Assembly: GCF_006476065.1 (NCBI RefSeq) | Contig: NZ_ML636798.1 | Coordinates: 186,001-250,000, forward strand | DNA: 64,000 nucleotides | Reading direction: 5' to 3' | From: Cognatiluteimonas lumbrici | GTDB taxonomy: Bacteria; Pseudomonadota; Gammaproteobacteria; Xanthomonadales; Xanthomonadaceae | Shown: positions 58,184 through 64,000 of the stretch, one piece after another | Numbering within the stretch: position 1 is the stretch's first letter | Layout of the letters: every line of letters starts with the position of its first letter | The notes under the pieces: model-generated | What the model saw: only the letters and a program-made list of their open reading frames with translations | Database searches by the model: none | What the model was told of the DNA's origin: nothing | Position numbers and translations under genes: made by a program

Positions 58184-58188
58184 AGAAT
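58183..58188 (+). promoter_or_regulatory. -10 element predicting leaderless mRNA of the methyltransferase-like gene
   Basis: TAGAAT followed by 7 nt and ATG at 58196. It overlaps the first base of the opposite gloB start codon. Confidence 0.4.
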
Positions 58189-58195
58189 GGCGACC

Positions 58196-58846
58196 ATGCA
58201 ACCCGCTTCCATCAACGGTCAACCCGCCGGCGCCGCCAGCTGGTTCGGCAGCGGCCCGGGCCGGGCGCTGCTCGACAGCGAGGCCGACAGCGTGCGCGAG
58301 GCGCTGGCCGGGCGCCCGGGGCAGCCGTGGCTGTGGCTGGCGCCGTGCGCCCACGGCGCGCGCCCCGCCGGGCATGGCCTGCGCCTGCAACCGGACGGCG
58401 ACGGTTGGCGCGGCGACGCGCGCTGCGCGCTGCCCCTGCCGCTGGCGAACGAGTCGGTGGCCACGATCGTGCTGCAGCACGTCGCCCGCGGCAGCGACGC
58501 CCCGGCGTTGCTGGAGGAATGCGCGCGCGTGCTGGTGCCCGGAGGGCTGCTGTGGCTGTTCGGGCTGAATGCACTCTCGCCCTATCGCTGGCGCTGGGCC
58601 GGGAACGGCCTGGGGGCGTCCGAGCCGCTGCCCTGGCGGCGCCGCCTGCGCGCGGCCGGGCTGGTACCGGACCCGGTCTCGCGCGGCCTGGGCCCGCGCT
58701 GGCATCCGGTCAGCGTGAGCGGCGGCCACCACGGCCCGGGCCTGCGTGCCGGCTGGATGCTGCGCGCGGAGAAGCGCGTGTCGCCGCTCACCCCGGTGCG
58801 CCAGCGCGGGCCGCTGCGCATCGGCGGCGGAGTCCCGGCGGCATGA
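58196..58846 (+). CDS. SAM-dependent methyltransferase-like protein
   Basis: 216-residue protein with a class I methyltransferase-like core. The SAM-binding Gly loop is weak, but the post-core segments are typical: [46 protein letters not shown] (~80-125), as in proteins encoded next to gloB and rnhA in many gammaproteobacteria (YafS-like). The substrate is unknown, and catalytic activity is uncertain because the N-terminal motif is degenerate. ATG 58196 is preferred over the in-frame ATG 58187 because TAGAAT lies 7 nt upstream of it. The TGA overlaps the rnhA ATG (ATGA), so it is coupled to rnhA. Confidence 0.78.
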   Translation: MQPASINGQPAGAASWFGSGPGRALLDSEADSVREALAGRPGQPWLWLAPCAHGARPAGHGLRLQPDGDGWRGDARCALPLPLANESVATIVLQHVARGSDAPALLEECARVLVPGGLLWLFGLNALSPYRWRWAGNGLGASEPLPWRRRLRAAGLVPDPVSRGLGPRWHPVSVSGGHHGPGLRAGWMLRAEKRVSPLTPVRQRGPLRIGGGVPAA

Positions 58847-59298
58847 CCGTGGCGGAGTCGGCCAAGCAGGTCGAGATCCATACCGACGGCGCCTGCCTGG
58901 GCAATCCCGGCCCGGGCGGCTGGGCCGCGCTGCTGTGCTTCCGCGGGCGCGAGAAGGAGATCGCCGGCGGCGAACCGCTCACCACCAACAACCGCATGGA
59001 GCTGACCGCCGCGATCATGGCGCTGGAGGCGCTCACCGAAGGCTGCACGGTGGTGCTGCACACCGACTCGCAGTACGTGCGCCAGGGCATCACGCTGTGG
59101 TTGCCGAACTGGCTGCGCCGCAACTGGCGCACCGCCGGTGGCGACCCGGTCAAGAACCAGGACCTGTGGGAGCGGCTGCACGCGGCCTGCGCGCGGCATC
59201 GCATCGATTGGCGCTGGGTCAAGGGCCACAGCGGCAATCCCGGCAACGAGCGCGTCGATCGCCTCGCGCGCGAGCAGGCCGAGCGCTTCAGGCGGTAG
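58843..59298 (+). CDS. rnhA: Ribonuclease HI
   Basis: 151-residue endonuclease that degrades RNA in RNA-DNA hybrids. The DEDD active site is visible: Asp in [17 protein letters not shown] (~11-27), Glu in [16 protein letters not shown] (~46-61), Asp in [11 protein letters not shown] (~70-80) and Asp in [12 protein letters not shown] near the C-terminus. The handle region [26 protein letters not shown] (~84-109) and the [12 protein letters not shown] block are complete. Length fits E. coli RnhA (155). It is followed after 10 nt by dnaQ; rnhA-dnaQ adjacency is conserved in gammaproteobacteria, here in the same direction. Confidence 0.97.
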   Translation: MTVAESAKQVEIHTDGACLGNPGPGGWAALLCFRGREKEIAGGEPLTTNNRMELTAAIMALEALTEGCTVVLHTDSQYVRQGITLWLPNWLRRNWRTAGGDPVKNQDLWERLHAACARHRIDWRWVKGHSGNPGNERVDRLAREQAERFRR

Positions 59299-59301
59299 AC
59301 T
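59296..59301 (+). promoter_or_regulatory. -10 element predicting leaderless dnaQ mRNA
   Basis: TAGACT, 7 nt, then the dnaQ ATG. It includes the TAG stop of rnhA. Confidence 0.4.
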
Positions 59302-59308
59302 GCACCCG

Positions 59309-60052
59309 ATGCGACAGATCGTGCTCGACACCGAAACAACCGGCCTGTCCTGGGAGAAGGGCAACCGCATCGTCGAGATCGGCTGCGTCGAGCTGGTCGA
59401 GCGGCGTCCCACGGGACGCACCTGGCAGCGCTACCTCGACCCGGAATGCGACTTCGAGCCGGGCGCGCAGGAGGTCACCGGACTGACCCGCGAGTTCCTC
59501 GCCGGCAAACCAAAGTTCGCCGACGTCGCCGAGGACTTCCTGGCCTTCGTCGACGGCGCCGAGCTGGTGATCCACAACGCCGCCTTCGACCTGGGCTTCC
59601 TCGATGCCGAGTTCGCGCGCCTGGGCCGCGGCCATCGCCCGCTGCGCGAGCTGTGCGCGGTCGAGGATTCACTGGAACTGGCGCGGCAGCGTTACCCCGG
59701 CCAGCGGAATTCGCTGGACGCGTTGTGCAAGCGGCTCGGCGTGGACAACTCGCACCGGCAGCTGCATGGCGCGCTGCTCGACGCGCAGCTGCTGGCCGAG
59801 GCCTACCTGGCACTGACCGCCGGGCAGGGCGAGATCGGCTTCGACGCGGTCGCCGCCGGCGGCGGCGCCAACGCCGCGGCGATGGCCGTTCCGGTGGCCG
59901 CGGGGCCGCGCCCGCGGGTGCTGGTCACCGCCGCCGAGCGCGAGGCGCACGAGGCGCGGCTCGCGGTGCTGCGCAAGAAGGCAGGCGGGGCGGCGGTCTG
60001 GGACCGGCCGGTGGACGAGGCCGCCGCCGAGCCGGCGCTCGCGGTGGCCTGA
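59309..60052 (+). CDS. dnaQ: DNA polymerase III epsilon subunit (3'-5' proofreading exonuclease)
   Basis: 247-residue proofreading exonuclease of DNA polymerase III. Exo I DTETTGL (7-13), Exo II HNAAFDLGFLDAEF (~89-102) and Exo III epsilon HGALLDAQLLAEAYL with catalytic His and Asp (~150-164) are intact. GNRIVEIGCVELV (~18-30) and NSLDALCKRLGVDNSHR complete the fold. The C-terminal ~70 residues are Ala/Gly-rich and end with a stretch expected to bind the alpha subunit. Length matches E. coli DnaQ (243). A bidirectional terminator follows. Confidence 0.96.
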   Translation: MRQIVLDTETTGLSWEKGNRIVEIGCVELVERRPTGRTWQRYLDPECDFEPGAQEVTGLTREFLAGKPKFADVAEDFLAFVDGAELVIHNAAFDLGFLDAEFARLGRGHRPLRELCAVEDSLELARQRYPGQRNSLDALCKRLGVDNSHRQLHGALLDAQLLAEAYLALTAGQGEIGFDAVAAGGGANAAAMAVPVAAGPRPRVLVTAAEREAHEARLAVLRKKAGGAAVWDRPVDEAAAEPALAVA

Positions 60053-60063
60053 ATGGCCCCCGA

Positions 60064-60095
60064 AAAACGAACGGACCCACGAGGGGTCCGTTCTT
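60064..60095. terminator. Bidirectional terminator between dnaQ and tRNA-Ser
   Basis: 10-bp stem GAACGGACCC/GGGTCCGTTC with a 5-nt loop, AAAAA before it and TTCTT after it, so it can end transcripts from both strands. Confidence 0.85.
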
Positions 60096-60097
60096 CC

Positions 60098-60190
<93 letters not shown>

Positions 60191-60257
60191 GGTGGGCCGG
60201 AAATGATACGGGGCAGGGCCGCCTCGGACAAGCAAGGCGGCATCTGGACAAGCGACC

Positions 60258-60962
60258 ATGATCGAGTTCGGACACCTGACCCACCCGGGCCTGCGGCGGG
60301 AGCTGAACGAGGACACCTACCACGGCGACGGCGAACTGGGGCTGTGGCTGGTCGCCGACGGCATGGGCGGGCACGAGTACGGCGAGGTCGCCAGCGCGCT
60401 GGCGCGCGAGGCGATCGTGCGCGAGGTCGGGCGCGGCGCCTCGCTGGCGCAGGCGATCCGGGTGGCCGACGAGGAGATCATCGCCGCCTCGCGCCAGCGC
60501 AGCGACGCCCTGCCGATGGGGACCACGGTGGTCGCGGCGCGGGTGGACGGCGGGCGGTTCGAGGTGGCGTGGGTCGGCGACAGCCGCGTCTACCTGTGGC
60601 GCGACGGCAAGCTGGTGCAGCTGTCGCAGGACCACAGCTACGTGCACGAGCTGATCGAGCGAGGCGAGATCAGCGTCGAGCAGGCGCGCACCCACCCGCA
60701 GCGCAACGTCGTCACCCAGGCGTTGGGGGTGACCCAGCCGCAGGACCTGAACGTGGAGACCATGTCCGGCGAGTTCGGCCACGGCATGCAACTGCTGCTG
60801 TGCAGCGACGGGCTGACGGAAGAGGTGCCGGACGCGCAGATCGCCGGGATCCTCGCGCGCCAGGACTGCAGCGCGCAGGAGACGGTGGACGAACTGGTCT
60901 CGGCGGCGCTCGACAACGGCGGCTCGGACAACATCACCGCGATCCTCGTGCGCCGCGGCTGA
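60258..60962 (+). CDS. PP2C-family Ser/Thr protein phosphatase
   Basis: 234-residue soluble PP2C/PPM phosphatase with all metal-binding motifs: [10 protein letters not shown] (motif 1, ~13-22), [15 protein letters not shown] (motif 2, ~32-46), GTTVVAA (~88-94), [11 protein letters not shown] (~104-114), [12 protein letters not shown] (~145-156), [12 protein letters not shown] (~179-190) and [12 protein letters not shown] (~219-230). The two Asp of DGMGG and GSDN and the Asp of SDGLT are kept, so activity is likely. No kinase partner gene is next to it in the window; such phosphatases often reverse Hanks-type kinases, including in type VI secretion control. ATG 60258 has no strong ribosome site. 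Confidence 0.94.
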   Translation: MIEFGHLTHPGLRRELNEDTYHGDGELGLWLVADGMGGHEYGEVASALAREAIVREVGRGASLAQAIRVADEEIIAASRQRSDALPMGTTVVAARVDGGRFEVAWVGDSRVYLWRDGKLVQLSQDHSYVHELIERGEISVEQARTHPQRNVVTQALGVTQPQDLNVETMSGEFGHGMQLLLCSDGLTEEVPDAQIAGILARQDCSAQETVDELVSAALDNGGSDNITAILVRRG

Positions 60963-60965
60963 GGG

Positions 60966-60971
60966 TAGAAT
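60966..60971 (+). promoter_or_regulatory. -10 element predicting leaderless mRNA of the DUF6165 gene
   Basis: TAGAAT, 6 nt, then ATG at 60978. It starts 3 nt after the phosphatase stop. Confidence 0.4.
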
Positions 60972-60977
60972 CGCGCC

Positions 60978-61385
60978 ATGGACAACGAACTGCTCGTACC
61001 CGTCTCCTACGGCGAACTGCTCGACAAGATCGCGATCCTGCAGATCAAGTCCGAGCGCATGACCGACCCCGGCAAGGTCGCCAACGTGCGCAAGGAGCTG
61101 TCCGCGCTCGAGCGCACGTGGATGGCGCATCCGGCGGCGCAGAAGGACATCGCCGAGCTGCGCGCGCGGCTCAAGGCGGTCAACGAGCGCCTGTGGGTGA
61201 TCGAGGACGACATCCGCATCAAGGAGAAGGCGCAGGCCTTCGACGACGAGTTCATCCGCCTGGCGCGCAGCGTGTACGTGCAGAACGACGAGCGCGCGCG
61301 CATCAAGAAGGACATCAACCTCGCGTTGGGCTCGGCCTACGTCGAGGAGAAGTCCTACCAGGACTACGGCGCGGGCCCGGCGTAG
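60978..61385 (+). CDS. DUF6165 family protein
   Basis: 135-residue, strongly charged and mostly helical protein. The N-terminus [21 protein letters not shown] and [12 protein letters not shown] are the family hallmark as I recall it; a coiled coil is likely over ~40-85 ([38 protein letters not shown]). The C-terminus [13 protein letters not shown] is also typical. There is no signal or membrane segment. Function is unknown; the gene lies between a PP2C phosphatase and LPS-core genes, and its 3' end overlaps the convergent glycosyltransferase by 22 nt. Family naming from memory is less certain than the gene itself. Confidence 0.78.
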   Translation: MDNELLVPVSYGELLDKIAILQIKSERMTDPGKVANVRKELSALERTWMAHPAAQKDIAELRARLKAVNERLWVIEDDIRIKEKAQAFDDEFIRLARSVYVQNDERARIKKDINLALGSAYVEEKSYQDYGAGPA

Positions 61386-62455
61386 CGCTCGAAGGCGGCG
61401 ATGCCGTCCTCCACCGTCACCAGGTCCATCACGCCATCGGCCTCGATGCGCGTGCCCCAACGCAGTTCGCTGGCCGGCTTGCCGAGGTACCTGCGCGCGG
61501 CGTCGTCGTAGCGGTTCGCGCAGAAGCGACGGTCGGAATAGGGTCCGCTGCGGTCGGGGTTGGTGGCCGCGTGCAGGCCGAGCACCGCGGTGCCCATGGC
61601 GTTGGCGATGTGCATCGGCCCCGAGTCCGGGGTCATCAGCAGGTCGGCGCGCGCCAGCAGCGCCGGCAGCTGCTTGAGCGTGTCCTTGCCCACCAGGTCG
61701 AGCGCCGGCCCGCGCATGGCCGCGAGGATCGCGTCGGTGGTCTCGCGCTCCAGCGTGCTGCGGCCGCCGCACAGCACCACCCGCCAGCCGCGCGCGATCG
61801 CGTGGTCGGCGACCGCGGCGTAGCGCTCGGCGCGCCAGTTGCGGCGCGCGTGGCTCGAGCACGGCGAGACCATCAGCACCGGGGTGCCGTCGTCGGGCCA
61901 TTGCGCGCGTGCCCAGGCGTGCGCTTCCGCCGGCACCGGCAGGTTCCACTCGACCACGCCCTGCACCAGCCCGAGCGGTTCGCAGAAGCTGCCGATCGCG
62001 TCGAGCACGTGGATGCCGGGACGGTCGGGGATGCGTTCGTTGACGAACAACCCGTGCAGGTCCTTGGAGCGCGAGCGGTCGTAACCGATGCGCCGGCGCG
62101 CGGGGATGAACGCCGACAGCAGGTTGGCGCGCGCCGCCACCTGCAGCTGCAGCAGCGCCTCGAAGCGGCGGCCGCGCAGTTGCCGGCGCAGCGCGCGCAT
62201 GCCGGCGAGGCCGGAGCGCTTGTCGTACTCGATGAACTCCACGCCGGGCAGGCCTTCGAGCAGGCGGTGCTCGCCGCGGCCGATCACCCAGGTCACCGGC
62301 GTCTCCGGCCAGGCATTGCGCAAGGTGTGCAGCAGCGGCAGCACGTGGGTCACGTCGCCGAGCGCCGAAAGCCGAAGCAGGCACAGCGAAGCCGGGGCCG
62401 GCGGGGGTTGCGCGGCGCGCAGGGGCGCTGCCGGAAGGGCGGAATCGGTCGTCAT
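61364..62455 (-). CDS. Glycosyltransferase family 9 (heptosyltransferase-like)
   Basis: 363-residue GT-B glycosyltransferase of the ADP-heptose:LPS heptosyltransferase family. N-terminal Rossmann half: [27 protein letters not shown] (~24-50) and [24 protein letters not shown] (~54-77). C-terminal half: [32 protein letters not shown] (~194-225), [50 protein letters not shown] (~268-308). The DSGPMHIA block is the donor-binding signature. It probably builds the inner LPS core, consistent with kdkA next door; which heptose is unknown. ATG 62455 is 21 nt from the divergent kdkA start. Confidence 0.92.
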   Translation of the reverse strand: MTTDSALPAAPLRAAQPPPAPASLCLLRLSALGDVTHVLPLLHTLRNAWPETPVTWVIGRGEHRLLEGLPGVEFIEYDKRSGLAGMRALRRQLRGRRFEALLQLQVAARANLLSAFIPARRRIGYDRSRSKDLHGLFVNERIPDRPGIHVLDAIGSFCEPLGLVQGVVEWNLPVPAEAHAWARAQWPDDGTPVLMVSPCSSHARRNWRAERYAAVADHAIARGWRVVLCGGRSTLERETTDAILAAMRGPALDLVGKDTLKQLPALLARADLLMTPDSGPMHIANAMGTAVLGLHAATNPDRSGPYSDRRFCANRYDDAARRYLGKPASELRWGTRIEADGVMDLVTVEDGIAAFERYAGPAP

Positions 62456-62463
62456 GGCCTTGC

Positions 62464-62469
62464 TAGACT
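62464..62469 (+). promoter_or_regulatory. -10 element predicting leaderless kdkA mRNA
   Basis: TAGACT, 7 nt, then ATG at 62477. It sits in the 21-nt gap shared with the divergent glycosyltransferase gene. Confidence 0.42.
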
Positions 62470-62476
62470 TCGCCGG

Positions 62477-63238
62477 ATGGTCGCCTTCGACGCCAGCGAA
62501 AGCCTGACGCCATTCGAATGGCAGCGCGACGGACGCGCCGGGTATGGCGCGATTCTGTTCGACGCGCAGCGGGTGCAGCAAGCCGAGCCGGAATGGTTCG
62601 ACCCCGCGTACTGGGGCGAGCGCGCACGGCCGGTCGCCGCGGGAGGCCGCGGCGGCGCCTGGTTCGTGGACGCACCGTTCGGCCGCGCGGTGCTCCGGTT
62701 CTACCTGCGCGGCGGCCTGCCGGCGAAGCTGAGCCGCGACCGCTACCTGTGGCGCGGTGCCGACAACACCCGCGGCTTCGCCGAGTTCCGGCTCACGCGC
62801 GCGCTGCACACGCTCGGCCTGCCGGTGCCGCGCCCGATCGCCGCCGCGTACTGGCGCCACGGCCTGACCTGCCGCGCCGCGATCCTGCTCGAGCGCCTGG
62901 AGGAGACGCGCCCGCTCGCCGAGCTCGCCGCCGAGCAGGGCTCGCAGGCGCCGTGGGAGAAGGCCGGCAAGCTGGTCTCGCGCTTCCACCGCGCCGGCCT
63001 CGACCACGCCGACCTCAATGCCCACAATCTGCTGTTCGACGCCCATGGCCGGGGCAGCATGATCGATTTCGACAAGAGCGTGATGCGGATCCCCGCGACC
63101 GGCTGGCGCGAGGCCAACCTCGCGCGCCTGCGCCGCTCGCTGCTCAAGCGCCGCGGCAGCCGCGAGCGCGAAGCGGTGCTGCGCGACTTCGATCGCCTGT
63201 ACGCCGCCTACCGGGCCGACTGGGAGCGCGGCATCTGA
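62477..63238 (+). CDS. kdkA: 3-deoxy-D-manno-octulosonic acid kinase
   Basis: 253-residue Kdo kinase (KdkA family) that phosphorylates Kdo of the LPS inner core at O-4. Protein-kinase-like features: [24 protein letters not shown] (~74-97, with the nucleotide-binding Lys region), [25 protein letters not shown] (~99-123), the catalytic loop [19 protein letters not shown] (~173-191) and the metal Asp in [10 protein letters not shown] (~195-204). Length fits Haemophilus KdkA (241). It overlaps the next gene by one base (TGATG), so the two are coupled. Confidence 0.94.
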   Translation: MVAFDASESLTPFEWQRDGRAGYGAILFDAQRVQQAEPEWFDPAYWGERARPVAAGGRGGAWFVDAPFGRAVLRFYLRGGLPAKLSRDRYLWRGADNTRGFAEFRLTRALHTLGLPVPRPIAAAYWRHGLTCRAAILLERLEETRPLAELAAEQGSQAPWEKAGKLVSRFHRAGLDHADLNAHNLLFDAHGRGSMIDFDKSVMRIPATGWREANLARLRRSLLKRRGSREREAVLRDFDRLYAAYRADWERGI

Positions 63239-64000
63239 TGGACGCCGGCGAATCGCGCTGGTCGCTGCGCTTCCACGGCGTCGGCAATTCGCACGCCACC
63301 GCGCTGGGCTCGGCGATGGCCACGATCGAACGCGACGGCGCGCCGTGGCTGGCCATCGACTGCGGCAGCGAGGGCCTGAGCGCGCACGTCGCGCAATACG
63401 GCGCGATGCCGCGCGCGCTGTTCATCACCCATGCCCACCTGGACCACGTCGGCGGCTTCGAACGCCTGTTCGGCGACAGCTACTTCGCCGGCAACCGCGA
63501 CACCCGCGTGTACCTGCCCGCCGACCTGGTGCCGCTGATGCAGCAGCGCATCGCCGGCTACCCGAACGTGGTGGCCGAGGGCGGGGCGAACTTCTGGGAC
63601 GCGTTCCGGCTGGTGCCGGTGGGCGACCACTTCTGGCACGACGGCGTGCGCCTGGAGGTGTTCGAGGCGCGGCACCACTGGCCGCGCACCGCGTTCGGCC
63701 TGCGCCTGCCCGGGAGCCTGGCGTGGACCGGCGACACCCGGCCGATCCCGGAGGTGCTGGCGCGTTTCGCGGGCGATGGGGAGCTGGTGGCGCACGACTG
63801 CGCCTTGCGCGGGAATCCCTCGCACAGCGGCATCGACGACCTGGAGCGCGAATACCCGCGCGAGCTGCTGTCGCGCTGCGTGCTGTACCACTACGGCGGC
63901 GACGAAGACGCCGCGGCGATGGCGGCGCGCGGGCACCGCGTCGCGCGCCCTGGCGAGGTGCTGGAACTCGCGCCCCCGAAAGGCGGGCTTCCGAAAGGCG
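63238..64000 (+). CDS. Metallo-beta-lactamase-fold hydrolase (3' end outside window)
   Basis: 254 codons are visible and no stop is reached. The MBL metal site is seen: ITHAHLDHVGGFERLFG (HxHxDH, ~62-78), a His in FEARHHWPRTAFGLRL, the Asp of AWTGDTRPIPEVL (~162-174) and LVAHDCAL/YHYGGDED near the end. The overall pattern resembles ribonuclease Z-like or other soluble MBL proteins. FHGVGNSHATALGSAMATIERDG opens the fold. Substrate unknown. The last codons contain a short direct repeat CCGAAAGGCG at the window edge. ATG 63238 overlaps the kdkA stop. Confidence 0.85.
   Translation, partial: MDAGESRWSLRFHGVGNSHATALGSAMATIERDGAPWLAIDCGSEGLSAHVAQYGAMPRALFITHAHLDHVGGFERLFGDSYFAGNRDTRVYLPADLVPLMQQRIAGYPNVVAEGGANFWDAFRLVPVGDHFWHDGVRLEVFEARHHWPRTAFGLRLPGSLAWTGDTRPIPEVLARFAGDGELVAHDCALRGNPSHSGIDDLEREYPRELLSRCVLYHYGGDEDAAAMAARGHRVARPGEVLELAPPKGGLPKG

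Overview
This window looks like chromosomal DNA from a high-GC gammaproteobacterium of the order Xanthomonadales, most likely the Lysobacter/Luteimonas group. The basis is the gene content and order (tRNA array-tig-clpP-clpX-lon-hupB-tRNA-tRNA-ppiD-fabI; phoB-phoR-ppk1-ppx), an Oar-like TonB-dependent receptor, GTAGGAGC-headed REP palindromes, and codon use almost saturated with G/C at third positions. The genus is an inference. I see no phage, insertion sequence, integrase or CRISPR array. No gene-free stretch exceeds about 300 bases.

Layout. 1-10 kb: truncated ABC exporter, YigZ-family protein, tandem-GAF GGDEF-EAL protein, VWA lipoprotein, small membrane protein, xseA and ispG (divergent), PAP2 phosphatase. 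10.2-10.8 kb: a DUF559 nuclease gene between two ~67-bp inverted repeats, a candidate mobile cassette. 10.8-15.6 kb: pyrD-murB-EamA operon, an ALDH7-type dehydrogenase and tRNA-Arg(CCT). 15.5-31.5 kb: two divergent gene groups that together look like a murein-peptide scavenging locus. The minus arm encodes an NlpC/P60 peptidase, a dipeptide epimerase, an RpiR regulator, a YkuD-type lipoprotein and a dicarboxylate/amino-acid symporter. The plus arm encodes a transglutaminase-like protein, a TonB-dependent receptor, LysA, an M19 dipeptidase and a three-module serine hydrolase-VanX-serine hydrolase.

31.6-46 kb: CDF transporter, rlmJ, M28 peptidase, the tightly overlapping phoB-phoR-ppk1-ppx phosphate/polyphosphate operon behind a good PHO box, bepA, grxC, an NAD-type isocitrate dehydrogenase coupled to an NhaC antiporter, and a Bax1-I family protein. 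46-56 kb: five tRNAs, then tig-clpP-clpX-lon-hupB, two tRNAs, ppiD and fabI (protein folding, proteolysis, nucleoid). 56-64 kb: an MltD-like lytic transglycosylase coupled to gloB, a methyltransferase-like protein coupled to rnhA, dnaQ, tRNA-Ser(CGA), a PP2C phosphatase, DUF6165, a family 9 glycosyltransferase, kdkA and a truncated metallo-beta-lactamase-fold protein.

How the genes fit. The central locus supports a complete chain. A receptor could import peptidoglycan peptides, NlpC/P60 could cut after D-Glu, and the epimerase could convert L-Ala-D-Glu to L-Ala-L-Glu. The M19 enzyme could split dipeptides, VanX could release D-Ala, LysA could convert meso-DAP to lysine, and the symporter could take up glutamate-like products. 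Each family call rests on visible motifs; the joint pathway is inferred. A second theme is start-site architecture: at least nine genes carry a -10-like hexamer 6-7 nt before ATG, which predicts leaderless mRNAs and helped choose several starts.
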